This document shows positions 10,396-20,667 of a stretch of DNA of 64,000 bases, piece by piece. Each line of letters opens with the position of its first letter. Position 1 is the stretch's first letter. A program made the position numbers and the translations under genes. The notes below the pieces were generated by a model that saw only the letters and a list, made by a program, of their open reading frames with translations, searched no databases and had not been told where the DNA came from. The stretch comes from Pectinophora gossypiella (Eukaryota; Arthropoda; Insecta; Lepidoptera; Gelechiidae): NCBI RefSeq assembly GCF_024362695.1, contig NC_065423.1:6656848-6720847 (forward strand), written 5' to 3'.

Positions 10396-11560
10396 TAGCT
10401 CATTTAATTCTATCGACATTGATTGAACTGAAGTAGTTTATTAAAAGAGAGTTTATTTTTTATATTTTTGGTTGTTTCTGTCTTCAATCTTTGTCTTTGG
10501 GTTACGACATGAAAAAGGATCCAAAAGGATCCTGGGTTCCGTCATGAAAAAGGATCCGAAAGGATGTCGGAACCTAATGTTTCACGATAAAATTATATGA
10601 AAGTTCGCCACCAATCTTGACATTTTGATATTCACCCTGATAGGTATATCGATGGAAGTGATGTTTATAGCGCTCAGTACATTTAGTTATGTTGTGACAT
10701 ACAATAATAATTATATAAGGTACTGACAAATAATTACAATAATACTTATTTATATAAAAAGTGAAAAAAAAAACTATTTATAAACTGAAAAACTCACTTA
10801 AGCTATAAAACTGCTTTCCCTTTAACCAGTTTTTGAGTTAGGATCGAAACTTTAGATGGGGTAGCTTTTTAATATGGGACGGAATGGCGTTATTCTCACG
10901 CACATAGAATGTCAATTTTTATAATAAACTGTAGTTCTAGGAGCGTTATCATGTCCTATGATAGTTAATTTATTTATTTATTTTCAGGGAGATTAACAGC
11001 TGAATAGCATAGTAAATAAAATCACTAGTATATGCTAGTTATTACCCCAATCCATTTAGTACATATACGAGAAACAACGTGACTTGTCTGTCAAATTATA
11101 GCGAATTACTCTATCCACTTCTACGATATACTCTAGTTATATCTGTGGAACTTTCGAAATGTTTCTATTCTTCTTTGTCCTTGCACATAAACACTGATAT
11201 TTTGCACTTGAAATTGCCAATTTTATCACTCAATTTTATATCAAGCATGTGATATAGTGTTCGATGATATTGGCATCGAAGGCCGCACTGCAGTTTAGTG
11301 TCGTATTCGTGTGTCGTATGAAATACGGATTGGCGCCGAGCCGAAAACACTTAAATTTTTGCACGAACAATGCGACGAATTCCTTTGGAAGCAAACGCTA
11401 TGCTAGGTTCGGAATTTTAAATAGCGTTCTATGTTGGTAGATTTTTCACTCTCAATGCCTAAACCTATTTATTTAAACGCTAATTTACTACAATATAACA
11501 TAGGTACATACATAAAATCTTGACTGTACTATTAGAAGACGCAGAACCACGAGTTACCAT
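10396..11560. other. No gene seen
   Basis: AT-rich. There is a short direct duplication CATGAAAAAGGATCC at about 10509 and 10543. I could not identify an upstream Rilpl exon here, although one would be expected somewhere before 12392. Confidence 0.4.
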
Positions 11561-11816
11561 TCTTCTTCTGCTATCGTGTGGGTTGTGAGTTTACCAACCT
11601 CATCAACCCTGGTGTCAGGGTTAGTATTGAGCCGCCAAAGGCCCTCACATGCCTCATGTAACGACTACTAACTTACATCAGTAAGTAGTAACCGGGACCA
11701 ACGGCTTAACGTGTCTTCCAAAGTACGGATCATCTTACTTTCGGACAATCATCGGGATCCGAACCCGGGACCTCCGGATCGTGAGCTCAACGCTCAACCG
11801 CTAGGCCACGGAGGCT
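11561..11816 (-). mobile_element. SINE family S1, internally deleted, minus
   Basis: Has the 3' end, the core and the tRNA-like head (CGAACCCGGGACCTCCGGAT), but the spacer between core and head is reduced to a few bases. Confidence 0.8.
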
Positions 11817-12391
11817 GTTACAAGTTACCATTAATACAACCCGCAGCGACATGTGATAATCGTCTTAAAATGGACATGAGAACATTCGCTTAAATAGCAA
11901 GAAAGTCACTCGACTTCATTCAGAAAACTGTTAATAATTGAAAACAATTTTAATCCTTCATGTTTGCAAACAGCTTCGTTAAAACAACATGTTTTTGCTC
12001 CCACTTCATAATACCAAATATAAGTAAATTGACGTTATCTAAATCTGTCGAGCGTGTATCGATACATCAAAGCAACAGTTTTTTTCCGCCATAATAATAT
12101 CTTTACTCTATCGAGTTCGCGTTTTATACGTCGATAACGATCGACTGTATTTACTTTTAGACTTTATCGCATTACACTGATAGTTAGCTATCACAAACAT
12201 GCTTTTTAAAAATAAAAAAAATCACGTGAAATAAAAAGATGTGAAATCTTGAGGTTTAACTCTAAAAGCTATTTGAAGTAATAGCTTTGTATGAGTTTCG
12301 GATAAAAGTGCTCAAACTCTAGAAGTTATTTTCGGTAATATATTTTGTATGGGTTTGTGTATTAAATATGGCTATTCTGGAAACTTCTCAG
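11817..12391. other. Upstream intron sequence, no exon found
   Basis: AT-rich, leading into a plausible acceptor (AAACTTCTCAG) at 12391. An in-frame ATG at 12368 (MAILETSQ...) sits just before it and could serve as an alternative start if transcription begins locally. I think it is intronic. Confidence 0.4.
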
Positions 12392-12466
12392 TTGACGAAT
12401 CAAGTGGAGAAGCTGGCGCAGGTCAGCCGCGACCTCCGGCGGAAACACAAGCAGATGCAAAACCAG
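12392..12466 (+). CDS. Rilpl: RILP-like protein, internal exon (coiled coil)
   Basis: First of five in-phase plus-strand exons assigned to a RILP-like gene. RILP/RILPL proteins are cytosolic adaptors that bind Rab GTPases and, in vertebrates, link vesicles to motor or ciliary transport. This exon encodes 25 residues, LTNQVEKLAQVSRDLRRKHK and five more, a heptad-like coiled-coil stretch. The acceptor is CTTCTCAG at 12391 and the donor is CAG|GTGAGT at 12467, both phase 0. The preceding RH1 domain is not in the exons found, so the gene is 5'-partial here. Codon composition is much richer in G/C than the flanking introns. An alternative is that translation starts at ATG 12368, which is in frame. 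Confidence 0.75.
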
Positions 12467-12537
12467 GTGAGTTCACTAGTATAGTACACTTTTGACAATT
12501 GTAAGTTTTATATTATGTTTCATTTATACCGGCGTAT

Positions 12538-12645
12538 GTGTACGAAACGATTGATGAATGTGGAGGAAGCAAAAGTATGTCAGGATGGAATCAAATGGAA
12601 TTCCGTAGTCTGCTTATCAACAACGAAATAGGCGTGAATTTATGT
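12538..12645 (+). mobile_element. LINE fragment (GRPRR family 3' region)
   Basis: An intronic repeat carrying AACGATTGATGAATGTGGAG and GATCGAA-like words, as at 34983-35090 and 63838-64000. It is a decayed reverse-transcriptase C-terminus. Confidence 0.55.
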
Positions 12646-13075
12646 ACGTGTGCATATTTTTTTTATAATTTTTAACATAACTCCAAAATCAAATCGAATT
12701 TTGTCTTACTAACAGGGACAGACAGAAATGTTTTAGTAGACACACTCTTAGTTATAATCTAGTTAAAAGTTATTCATTAGTCAAAAATCTAGATTGTTAT
12801 TATCGATGAAGAATTTTAAGTATGGTATTAATAAAAGAAGCTATGTGTGCAAGTATCGGCACTAAGGTTAGAGTATAATATGTATTATAGTGCCATATAC
12901 TACTGCGGCTTATCAACCTGTATAGCAAGAAAAGTAGCTGCAAGTTGTAATACAATTTCAGAGGTTTGTTTACCTAAGATTGGTTCCCAGGCGGTTATTC
13001 CCAAGCATTCCTGTCTTCTAAATAGTCACTAACCTTGTAGGAAAGTCTTTTACAAATTGTGCTGTGTGTTTCCAG

Positions 13076-13174
13076 ATGCGTCTAATATGCGAAGAGCGTT
13101 CAGAGCTGACAGCCATAGTACAGAACCAACAGCGGGATATCACGACGCTGCAACAAGCCAATGCACAGAACATG
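13076..13174 (+). CDS. Rilpl: RILP-like protein, internal exon (coiled coil)
   Basis: Encodes 33 residues beginning MRLICEERSELTAIVQNQQR and ending ANAQNM. These continue the charged coiled coil from 12466 without a frame change. The acceptor is GTGTTTCCAG at 13075, after a pyrimidine-rich run, and the donor is ATG|GTTAGT at 13175. The exon is 99 bases, phase 0 to phase 0. In RILP family proteins this region lies between RH1 and RH2. Confidence 0.8.
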
Positions 13175-13743
13175 GTTAGTCTGTTCAAATTATTTCCCCA
13201 CCACGTACTGAAGTCACTTGGAAGGTAGTTTTTTTTCATCTCCGATTGCTCAGTACTGGGTGTCGTGTAACGTCTTGAAAGATAGAATCTGATCCTATGA
13301 TTGGCTAAAATATCAATAGGTTTACAGGGGGGTTAAAATGGCCACATCGAAACAATTCATCTAAGAAAGCATTTGACATTTGTTTGCATTGCGCACCTAC
13401 TTTTATATGCGTTAAGTCAATCTTGAGGTCGCAACCGCTGGTTTAACTAGAAAATGATTCCGATTCATGCAGACACAAACTCAATTTTAAGTTACTAAAG
13501 GTAGCTATCTTAACTTGCACTTATAAGAGGATGACAAGATTTTTAGAGCTCTTAGACTAGACATTCGTAGCTTACTTATCTAAATCTGTCGAAACCCAAG
13601 CTACTTCTGTTTTCTTCTATCGTGTGGTGGATTATCAACCTTATCAACCCTGATGTCAGGGTATTTCTTTAGTAAAGTAAGAGAGTTCGCTTTTTTATTC
13701 TATGGCCGTCTTCAATCTCTAAAGAATCCATCGATCATTCCAG
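13175..13743. other. Rilpl intron with repeat scraps
   Basis: Contains a one-sided fold-back B fragment (13325-13390) and a short S1 SINE tail on the minus strand (13613-13663). There is no other coding. Confidence 0.6.
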
Positions 13744-13928
13744 AAGTGCGCGGCATGTGGCGCGGCGACCCCAGACGGTTACGAAGACGAGGACCAGTCG
13801 TCCCGGCCGACGTTCAGCGTGAGAGAGCTGCGAGCTATACTGCACGAGAGGAACGAGCTCAAACTGAAGCTCAGCAAGGCTGAGGAGCAGCTGCAGGCGA
13901 TGCAAGCCGAGCCGCCGCAACCTGATAG
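13744..13928 (+). CDS. Rilpl: RILP-like protein, RH2-domain exon
   Basis: Encodes 61 residues plus two bases. It opens with KCAACGAATPDGYEDEDQ, a Cys pair and an acidic segment. Next comes the diagnostic RH2 helix FSVRELRAILHERNELK, followed by LKLSKAEEQLQAMQAE. The pattern F-S/T-x-x-E-L/M-x-x-x-L-x-E-R-N-x-L-K is the hallmark of RILPL RH2 domains, which dimerise and bind phosphorylated Rab8/Rab10-type GTPases in vertebrates. Acceptor TCATTCCAG at 13743; donor ATAG|GTAAGC at 13929, phase 2. The shadow frames 13653-13883 (+) and 13735-13944 (-) should be ignored. Confidence 0.88.
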
Positions 13929-14307
13929 GTAAGCACTCTCTCAACCATGGATATGTATTTGGTGCTATGAACTAAGTACCCATACACACCTCACCAAGCT
14001 CTCTGTTCCAACTTGACAGGTCGTATCGCCGTCTATAATATGTGTGTTTGGTCGCGGTATATAACACAATGCTTTTTTGACAAAATGACCTTTCAAACAA
14101 AAGTATAATTCTTCCCGTGTGCCACCTTATTGGTGCGAACAGTCTTTACTCCTTAGCGACGTATGGTCATTTAAGACTGAAGTAAAACCCAGAGGGGTTG
14201 AGGTCAGCGCCTGTTACGAATAGGTTGGCGGGGCGTAGAGTTACCGTTCTATACGTAGTTTATTCCAAATTGCATTATTGAATGTGGCCTTTTTAGATCC
14301 TCTTAGA
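13929..14307. repeat. Rilpl intron with a dispersed repeat (family R)
   Basis: About 14095-14270 resembles 18500-18680 and, more weakly, 44740-44850 and 45870-46040. Shared words are CTTAGCG, AGAGGGGTTGAGGTC and GGGGCGTAGAGTTACCG. No ORF or clear termini, so the element type is unknown. Confidence 0.5.
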
Positions 14308-14626
14308 GTCCTCCGTGGTCCAGTGGTTAAGCTTTGGACCCACGATCCGGAGGTCCCGGGTTCGATTCCCGGTGGGGACACATCACAAAAATCACTTTGT
14401 GATCCCTAGTTTGGTTAGGACATTACAGGCTTATCACCTGATTGTCCGAAAGTAAAACGATCCGTGCTTCGGAAGGCACGTTAAGCCGTTGGTCCCGGTT
14501 ATTACTTACTGATGTAAGTACGTAGTCGTTACATGTGTCATGTCAGGGGCCTTTGGTGGCTCAATAGTAACCCTGACTCCAGGGTTGAACGGTTGGTAAT
14601 AACCTCACAACCCACATGATAGAAGG
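14308..14626 (+). mobile_element. SINE family S1, full length, in Rilpl intron
   Basis: The head reads as a tRNA-like sequence, with A box TGGTCCAGTGG and B box GGTTCGATTCC. Then come CACTTTGTGATCCCTAG, the core CGTGCTTCGGAAGGCACG, TTACTGATGTAAGTA and the 3' end AACCTCACAACCCACATGAT. Confidence 0.88.
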
Positions 14627-14733
14627 ATCTTCTACCTTCTTCTCATACCGCGTCTGGTTTTGAGAAAGATTAAGAGCCATTTCTCGGGACTTCTTGTATG
14701 AACTTATACCAAATCGTAACACTGAATTTCCAG

Positions 14734-14862
14734 CGGCTCGGATACGTCACCGTCTTTGACCAGCACAGCAACAGTAGAAGAGGATGAGGCGCCCGTCCAG
14801 GGTCCTCTGCCTGCCGAGCCCGACGACGCGCCTTGGAAGAGGAACAGCGGCATCAGGAAGTT
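14734..14862 (+). CDS. Rilpl: RILP-like protein, linker exon
   Basis: With the two bases carried from 13928 it encodes SGSDTSPSLTSTATVEEDEA, then APVQGPLPAEPDDAPWKRNS and GIRK, plus two bases (TT) of a split codon. The acidic Ser/Thr/Pro-rich linker followed by P-W-K-R-x-S-G-I-R-K is what I expect just after RH2 in insect Rilpl. Acceptor GAATTTCCAG at 14733; donor AAGTT|GTAAGT at 14863. If the intron were retained, the split codon would read TTG followed at once by TAA, giving a short C-terminus. Confidence 0.85.
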
Positions 14863-15112
14863 GTAAGTATCATGCATTGATACATACCTAAGTATCGTAG
14901 ACAAAGCGCCTCATACAAAAATACGACGCAGTGGTATACATATTCAATTTTGTGATTACTTGGTAAATTCAGATTGTTTGTTAAGTTGGACGTTTTGTGT
15001 GTGGTTTAAGCCTGAGTGTTGGTACTAATTGGGAATAAAAAAGTTCGTCACCTTAAGGTCAATTTTCGCTTGCGCTGCAAGAATCACTTATACCAACATA
15101 CCGGTACTTTGG
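14863..15112. other. Start of the 5.8-kb last Rilpl intron
   Basis: No exon or element recognised in this part. Confidence 0.5.
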
Positions 15113-15259
15113 ACGGTCACGAGCATTAATATGTATACACTTTGGTACCATGTCACATTAACTTTTTCGACAAATTAAACTGTAAGTCTCACTAAATGTC
15201 AAATAGACGTTGTGCGACAGAGTCCTAAAGTGGGTACATTATATTGCTCATGACTGTAC
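15113..15259 (-). mobile_element. Fold-back family C, full copy, in intron
   Basis: Ends ACGGTCACGAGCA and GCTCATGACTGTAC. Internal words ATGTCACATTAAC and AGTCTCACTAAATGTCAAA match the other copies. Confidence 0.8.
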
Positions 15260-15261
15260 AA

Positions 15262-15305
15262 GGCCATCTGTATTGTTTTTGGGGAACGTTGCCTAGAAAG
15301 TCCAT
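15262..15305. repeat. Fragment of fold-back element H
   Basis: GCCATCTGTATTG...GGGGAACGTTGCC matches the right end of the element at 9652-10395. It abuts the family C copy. Confidence 0.6.
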
Positions 15306-15441
15306 CATTTTTGCTACCGCCAAGTTACAGTAGACTGTTAATATTATATTGCGCCAGCCGACTTAAAAGCAATCTGAAATTTTATACACAGTACATACAT
15401 ACCGGTTGTACATACAGTATCGCACAGCGATTGCTAATCCA

Positions 15442-15543
15442 CTCTAGAACCTTGTCATAATAAAACCCCTCCACGTACTTGTGTATCATATGCTCATAAT
15501 ATGTTGTTCTCTTTAACTTCTGCACTGTGACAAGGTTCTAGAG
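15442..15543. repeat. Short palindromic element
   Basis: CTCTAGAACCTTGTCA and its inverse TGACAAGGTTCTAGAG are separated by about 70 bases. No other copy was seen in the window. Confidence 0.6.
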
Positions 15544-16009
15544 ATATTTACACCTACATAATATACATACTTGTTGTTCCACACTTACATAAAGCAAATC
15601 TATGTCTTTATTGCACCTGCATGGATGTTAAGATCATGGTTGGTATATTATGGGTACTCACAGGGGTATATAATATTATTAATTAATTATAAAATATCGA
15701 TATTATTCTATCTAATAATTTAAGACATTTTTGCACTCGCCTTATATTTGTTTTCTGTATTGGTGTTGGATTTTTACAGCTATAAGGTTAATTACCAATT
15801 TCATTAATTTATTTAATTAAGGTTATTGATTTTCTAATCTACATTTATATACCTAATTAGATCTTACTTCTATTACACATATGTATGATTGTTATATTGC
15901 ACTCTCTGTGGCTTTTTCTCTGAATTTTATTTCTTTATCGCATTGTTATTTAACTCGATCATTACTCTGTATAGTTTAAGAGCCATGCTTCTTTCGGCGT
16001 AGCATTCAT

Positions 16010-16250
16010 TCTCTATGCTACTTTTTTAGGGAAAAATAGGGCAGTGGTTTCCCTCTTGCCTTCCGCCCCGCAGTACTCTATCTGACGCGAGTGGGATTGC
16101 GCCCAGATTAGTCTATTTCAAAGCCGTACTAGGACTCCTGTCCTGCGCTTCTGAATAATACTGACAGTTACTGCTGCCCTCTCTCAGGTTCCAGGTTACA
16201 GTCCCTGAGACTTGCCCCTTTCGTCCTGTATCCGCATAAATGTTATACTT
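16010..16250 (-). mobile_element. LINE 3' end, (GATGAT)n family, minus
   Basis: Inverse of 53215-53530: CCCTATTTTTCCCTAAAAA-like, AGTACTCTGTCTGAC-like and CAGCAGTAACTGTCAGTA blocks are all present. Other tail scraps are at 28808-28870 and 50205-50285. Confidence 0.65.
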
Positions 16251-16464
16251 ACTTACTCTGTATTGTAAATATAACATTTTAGCTTCTCCTTCCTTCATTT
16301 TACTACCCAAAAAAGTTATTTGGGAGCACACCACAAAAGTTTGCCTACGATTACTTGGTGATGTTTAGTTCTTTTTTTCTTGTACTCTTTTCTGTGTTAG
16401 TTCTGGTATGGAGTAGACAAAATTTTAACCAAGGGGCATGTATTCATATTGGCATTGATATTGA

Positions 16465-16560
16465 GGCATTGGGGGACAATGACACCTATCACGCTCATTA
16501 ACTGCCGCCATCTTGTCGTTTGGTATCACAAAATGGCCGCCCCAGTCACCCAATGCTCAT
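16465..16560. repeat. Palindrome with paired GCCGCCAT motifs
   Basis: Nested inverted pairs. The outer pair is GCATTGGGGGAC / GTCACCCAATGC. The inner pair is GCCGCCATCTTGT (16504-16516) / ACAAAATGGCCGCC (16528-16541). The inner motif resembles the PHO/YY1 binding word GCCAT. Confidence 0.6.
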
Positions 16561-18499
16561 TATAAACTTTAAAAAATGTAATAGACTTTACATATGCATA
16601 TTATGTACGATTATTACTACACTGAATATTCACTCTTTTATTGGTAAATATAAATGTATATGTACATGTCAGCATTTTATATGTGGCAGGGATTTACACT
16701 ATGCAGAGTAATGCCCATCATTTGTGGTTGTTTTCTATTTATGTTCTGTACATATTTTGGTATCATGTTTCGTCTACAACACTCACTACAGCTTTATATT
16801 TGGTTCTGGTTTATTTTTCCATTTTTATTTTTTATTAGTTTTGGGCCGTAGTGACGCATGAACTATGAATTAAGTATTAAGTACTGTGACTGTCCAACTT
16901 AGTGTTATAATAAACAAGAATCTTCAAAATTGTATTTTTCCTTTTAGGTGATTATAAAAATTGTATGGAATTTGTATGGAAAATTGAAACCAGGGCCGAA
17001 AGAGATCTCGCTGACACAGACATCGTAACACTAGGCACAGCGCACGGATTTGCATGGGAAACGATAATAGTTTACATAAAAGATAGCTTAGAGTTTTGCT
17101 TAGAGACCCCTTTATCTACATAAACATACGTACATTTTTATATACTTTCTTCCTCTATAGATTTCCTCTACCGTTTATAGACTTTAGAATAGAATATTTA
17201 TCGAACATTCTTAGTATTTTTTCAGTAACATTTCATATAATAGACAATATCATTAACTATACCTACATTCTCATGCGATAACAAAACGCCAATCTTACAT
17301 TATCCATGGTTAATATCATTCTGCACTTTGTATTGCACATCATTCATTATCATTTAGCACAAATATAGGTGGAGATATATTTTTTTTATGTGGAATTACA
17401 GTAAATAATTATTTTTTTTTTCAATACAAATTTTCAATATTTTTTCATTACATATTTTATGCAAATCTATGTGCAAATATAAACTGTATGTAATAATGAT
17501 ACGGTTGTGATGTTTATTAACACGTTTTTTTAATATTATATTTGTTTAGTGTTGATGTTTTCAAGAAAAGAATGCACAATTTTCTTCTTTATTTTAATTC
17601 AAATGGCGTTTTGCTGTTTTATAGCGTTATGTATTTGTAAATAGCAAAAAAAGTATTCATAACAATAGTATTCCAGAAAGCTCTTCGATGTAACTCCTGT
17701 ATTTACTTTTAAACATGAGAGTGGCTGAGTGTAGTGTAACCGCAGTATAGACCATTTTCTTAGCTATTTAGAAGAGCCCTCTCCAAGTCAAGATTGAATC
17801 ATTTTTATACCTCTTAGGGTGTCTATATTTTTGGCTACAGTTCCGGAGAAAGATTCAAATAAACACATTTGCCATCTGCATTCGGTGAAGGGTATTGTTT
17901 TGGTGATTTTTAATAAAATTAAAAGTAATAATAATATTACCCTCGTGTTTATGTTTACGACAGTATCGTGATTTTTTGATGAAGAAAAGTTATTATCTTG
18001 TCCTTTTTTAGTTTATGACTCCTATATTCCTTTTCCTAAACCTATACAATATCAACCACTTATGTATTGTGGATTCGCATGTAATTGAAGGCTCATTTCA
18101 ATATATTTTCCCACCATACTCTTCCTTTAAGTCCCTCCTAGCAATTCCCATTCCTAAACCCCCCCCCCCCCCCCTTCTGACCCCTCTTCCAAGCACACAA
18201 GCCCATGTTTGTTGTCGACGTCGGGGAATGTTACCCCTTTTCTACCACAATGTCTATTTTTTGTTGTAGCCACCCATATTTATTATCTTATATTGTATGG
18301 GAGTCAGGGTTTTAGTGTCTACTAAATGTATCTTATGTTATATTCCATTTCGAAATTAATAAATCAATATGAAATTTAAAACTGGGTGTGCCTTCGGTGC
18401 CGCCTGGTACCACACTTTATTCCGACTCTCGTATGTTGCATGTTTGTCGCCGCCGGTGTTTTAGCTTATCCCGTAGGCACTCCCCAGACTCGGCATAAA
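16561..18499. other. Long AT-rich intron sequence
   Basis: No exon recognised. There is a poly(C) run at about 18160-18174 (ends approximate). Open frames at 16641-16851 are low-complexity A/T translations. A potential acceptor TTTTAG at 16947 was considered and rejected as the Rilpl terminal exon. Confidence 0.5.
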
Positions 18500-18970
18500 A
18501 AAATCAAATTCTTACCGTGTGCCGTAACGCGTAAGTGCGAGTGAGACACACGGCGCGCTCTCCCCCTTACTTCTTAGCGGCTAACGGCTGTTCAAGACTA
18601 AAGTAAGACTCAGAGGGGTTAAGATCGGCGCCCGTTACTATTTGGCGCGGGGCGAAGAGTTACCGCTCTATTTCTAGTATTCTTCTTTACATGTGCCTCA
18701 ATCCTCTTCCTACCATCCTTTTTATTCCGTAATTGTTCCCCCAATCCCAGTTTTTGTTGTCGCCACCATATTTGACGGCGGGTATGCCCTAGGTTCCGCC
18801 TGGCGCTGTCGCGGGACCCCGGCCGGCGATCGCCGCCGCCAAGGATCTCTTTCGGCCCTTGGTACTGATGGTGTCTTAGAGAACGCTTGGCCCGGTACGT
18901 GCAGGCCTTGTTACTCAGAACGCGGGTTTAACAGGAGCAGCATAGGAAAGAAACTTCAAACAACAATATC
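18500..18970. repeat. Family R repeat and GC-rich element fragment
   Basis: 18510-18680 is family R (TGTGCCGTAACGCG, GGCGCGGGGCGAAGAGTTAC). 18770-18960 is a GC-rich fragment ending GCGGGTTTAACAGGAGCAGC. It loosely recalls the end of the GC-rich block at 28130-28500 and is probably a retroelement remnant. The 95-residue frame is not a recognised gene. Confidence 0.4.
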
Positions 18971-19023
18971 AACTAGTTAACGGTCTACCGTTCGAATATT
19001 CAAATGCAGAAAACCAATTCAAA

Positions 19024-19897
19024 GGGTAGTTCTTCGAACACCGGAAGTCAATATCATTACCGTTAACACAAAAATTGAATCTTTTGTCGTTTTGCAAATA
19101 TCCAGTTAGATGATTATGATGATCATAGTATAAAAAAATCAGGTGTGCTCAAAAGTGACAGCTAACATTTTAAGGTTAGCCCAGCTGACGGCATCCGACC
19201 CTGCGTTGCCATTTCGTAAAAAAATAATACCCACGACCATTGTTTTTAATTTACTTTGCAAGGCAATGTTGAACTTTTAGTAAAAGATTTACTTACAATT
19301 TTAACGATTTTATATATGTGACAAGTAATAGTCATTAAATACATTAGTCAGTAATTCACTTAATTTTCAATAATAAAATTTATGTCCTTGGAATGTTGGA
19401 GATACTAATTTAATGGTAACACAGTGGTAACACTTACGTCATCAATGGGCTAGCAATGGCGGCTTGTCATAGGATTGAGCATACCTTCTTTCTTACACCA
19501 TGATGATGTCTTCCCAGACGTATCCATCGATGGCGACACCCTTAGCTACTGTTAGCCTGAGCTCTTGCATGGACGCGAGCGTGACTAGCAAAACCAAATC
19601 TAGTTTTGAAAGTCCTGTTGCAAGAAGTACAATAGAGAGTCCCACTTGAGTTATAAGTGTAGTAGTAGGAGGGTTTGGCGTTCTGCTGTCAAATCTGGAT
19701 TGGAAAACTTTGAACGAGCCGGTGCTGTAGATCTTGACGCCGAACGCTAGATCCGAAAAATTCTACCCAAGCCCTCCTACCCAGTTCGAATTTATTTATG
19801 TCGCCAAATTACGTAAGGTTAACTAGATACTTGTAAAAAGACCAAAGATTCTAGGATATATCTAAGACACCGGCTTACGGTGTTCGAAGATCTACCC
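19024..19897. mobile_element. Transposon-like element with ~90-bp inverted ends
   Basis: The left end has GGGTAGTTCTTCGAACACCG followed later by TTTGCAAATATCCAGTT. The right end has AACTAGATACTTGTAAA followed by CGGTGTTCGAAGATCTACCC. A compact copy of the inner ends lies at 28012-28175. The interior is a patchwork: a repeat at 19133-19290 (inverse of 56430-56583), a LINE zinc-finger fragment, and an inverted pair GTAGGAGGGTTTGG / CCAAGCCCTCCTAC at about 19667-19790. Confidence 0.55.
19542..19660 (-). pseudogene. LINE ORF C-terminus with C2H2 finger
   Basis: The minus strand reads YCTSCNRTFKTRFGFASHAR, then VHA, and stops at 19542-19544. The spacing C-x2-C-x12-H-x3-H is a regular C2H2 zinc finger. 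A lone finger of the type C-x-x-C-x-R-x-x-x-x-R-x-G-x-x-S-H at a C-terminus is common in non-LTR retrotransposon ORF2 proteins. The 3' flank (GTCTGGGAAGACATCATCAT) also looks like a LINE UTR. No upstream RT remains. It could instead be a host zinc-finger fragment, which I find less likely. Confidence 0.45.
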
Positions 19898-20667
19898 AAA
19901 AAGCAAAATTATTTTGATGTAAATAAAAATGGTTTTATTTACATCTGTTGTTGCATAAGGATGCAGCAATGAGATTTTTTACTTGTGTCGTTTTTCCGGC
20001 CCTACTATGACGGACTTACCCGATATCTGGTTCTATTGTTGATTGAAGGGAAGAAAACCGGAAATGAAGAAGATAATAAAATAGTATCACAAGCTACTTA
20101 ACCCTAAAGCTGCGCGGTCACTTGAGCGGAATCGGATAGGGCGGAATTTACGATTTGTTGGAAGTTGTCATAGCAACGTTGGGTTATTTGCAGAACTGGT
20201 GAATCAATACAAAGCAGAAATTTTTGATGCTTCGTCTGCTCAGATTCCTACCAAAATGATCCGTGCATTGGCGATAGCGTCGTACAGATTGTAAATTGAG
20301 TATTTTTTTATGTAAAGGCCGCGTTCTGTGTGACAAGGCCATCATTGTTAGACAGTAATACTAATTCAAGCAGTCCAGTAGATTAAGACCTGAAAAAGAG
20401 GCCGTTTCCATATTAGGTTTTAAGGCCCAAAGTCCTTTAAAAATCCAAATCCCATTGTTTAACACAATAGTTGGGCAGTCACAAAAACTGTAAAAAAAAA
20501 ACATTTTGGTATTAACAACTATTAACCTCTATTTTTAAGGTTTCAGCATTTTTGTTTTCCTAAAAAAAATTAAATTTTGTTTCCTCGAAAGTTTTTCATA
20601 GTATCAAATCACACGACCATCTCAAATATCCCAAACAAACGGTCTAACTCGTTAAAATTTCCCGCAG
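19898..20667. other. End of last Rilpl intron
   Basis: No other exon recognised. The pyrimidine run and acceptor TTTCCCGCAG end at 20667. Confidence 0.5.

Noticed and set aside
1..12391. RH1-domain exon of Rilpl
   Set aside because: I looked for the expected upstream exon in this stretch and found none I could support; it probably lies outside the window.
16948..16960. Acceptor TTTTAG at 16947 as the Rilpl terminal exon (TT|G TGA, Leu then stop)
   Set aside because: It gives only SGIRKL, whereas the acceptor at 20667 gives the family-like FFRKLF with correct phase.
20577..20667. ATG at 20577 as the true start of the 547-residue ORF
   Set aside because: The first 30 codons lie in what reads as intron (pyrimidine run and CCCGCAG acceptor), and the next ~40 look like a shadow of the Rilpl frame.
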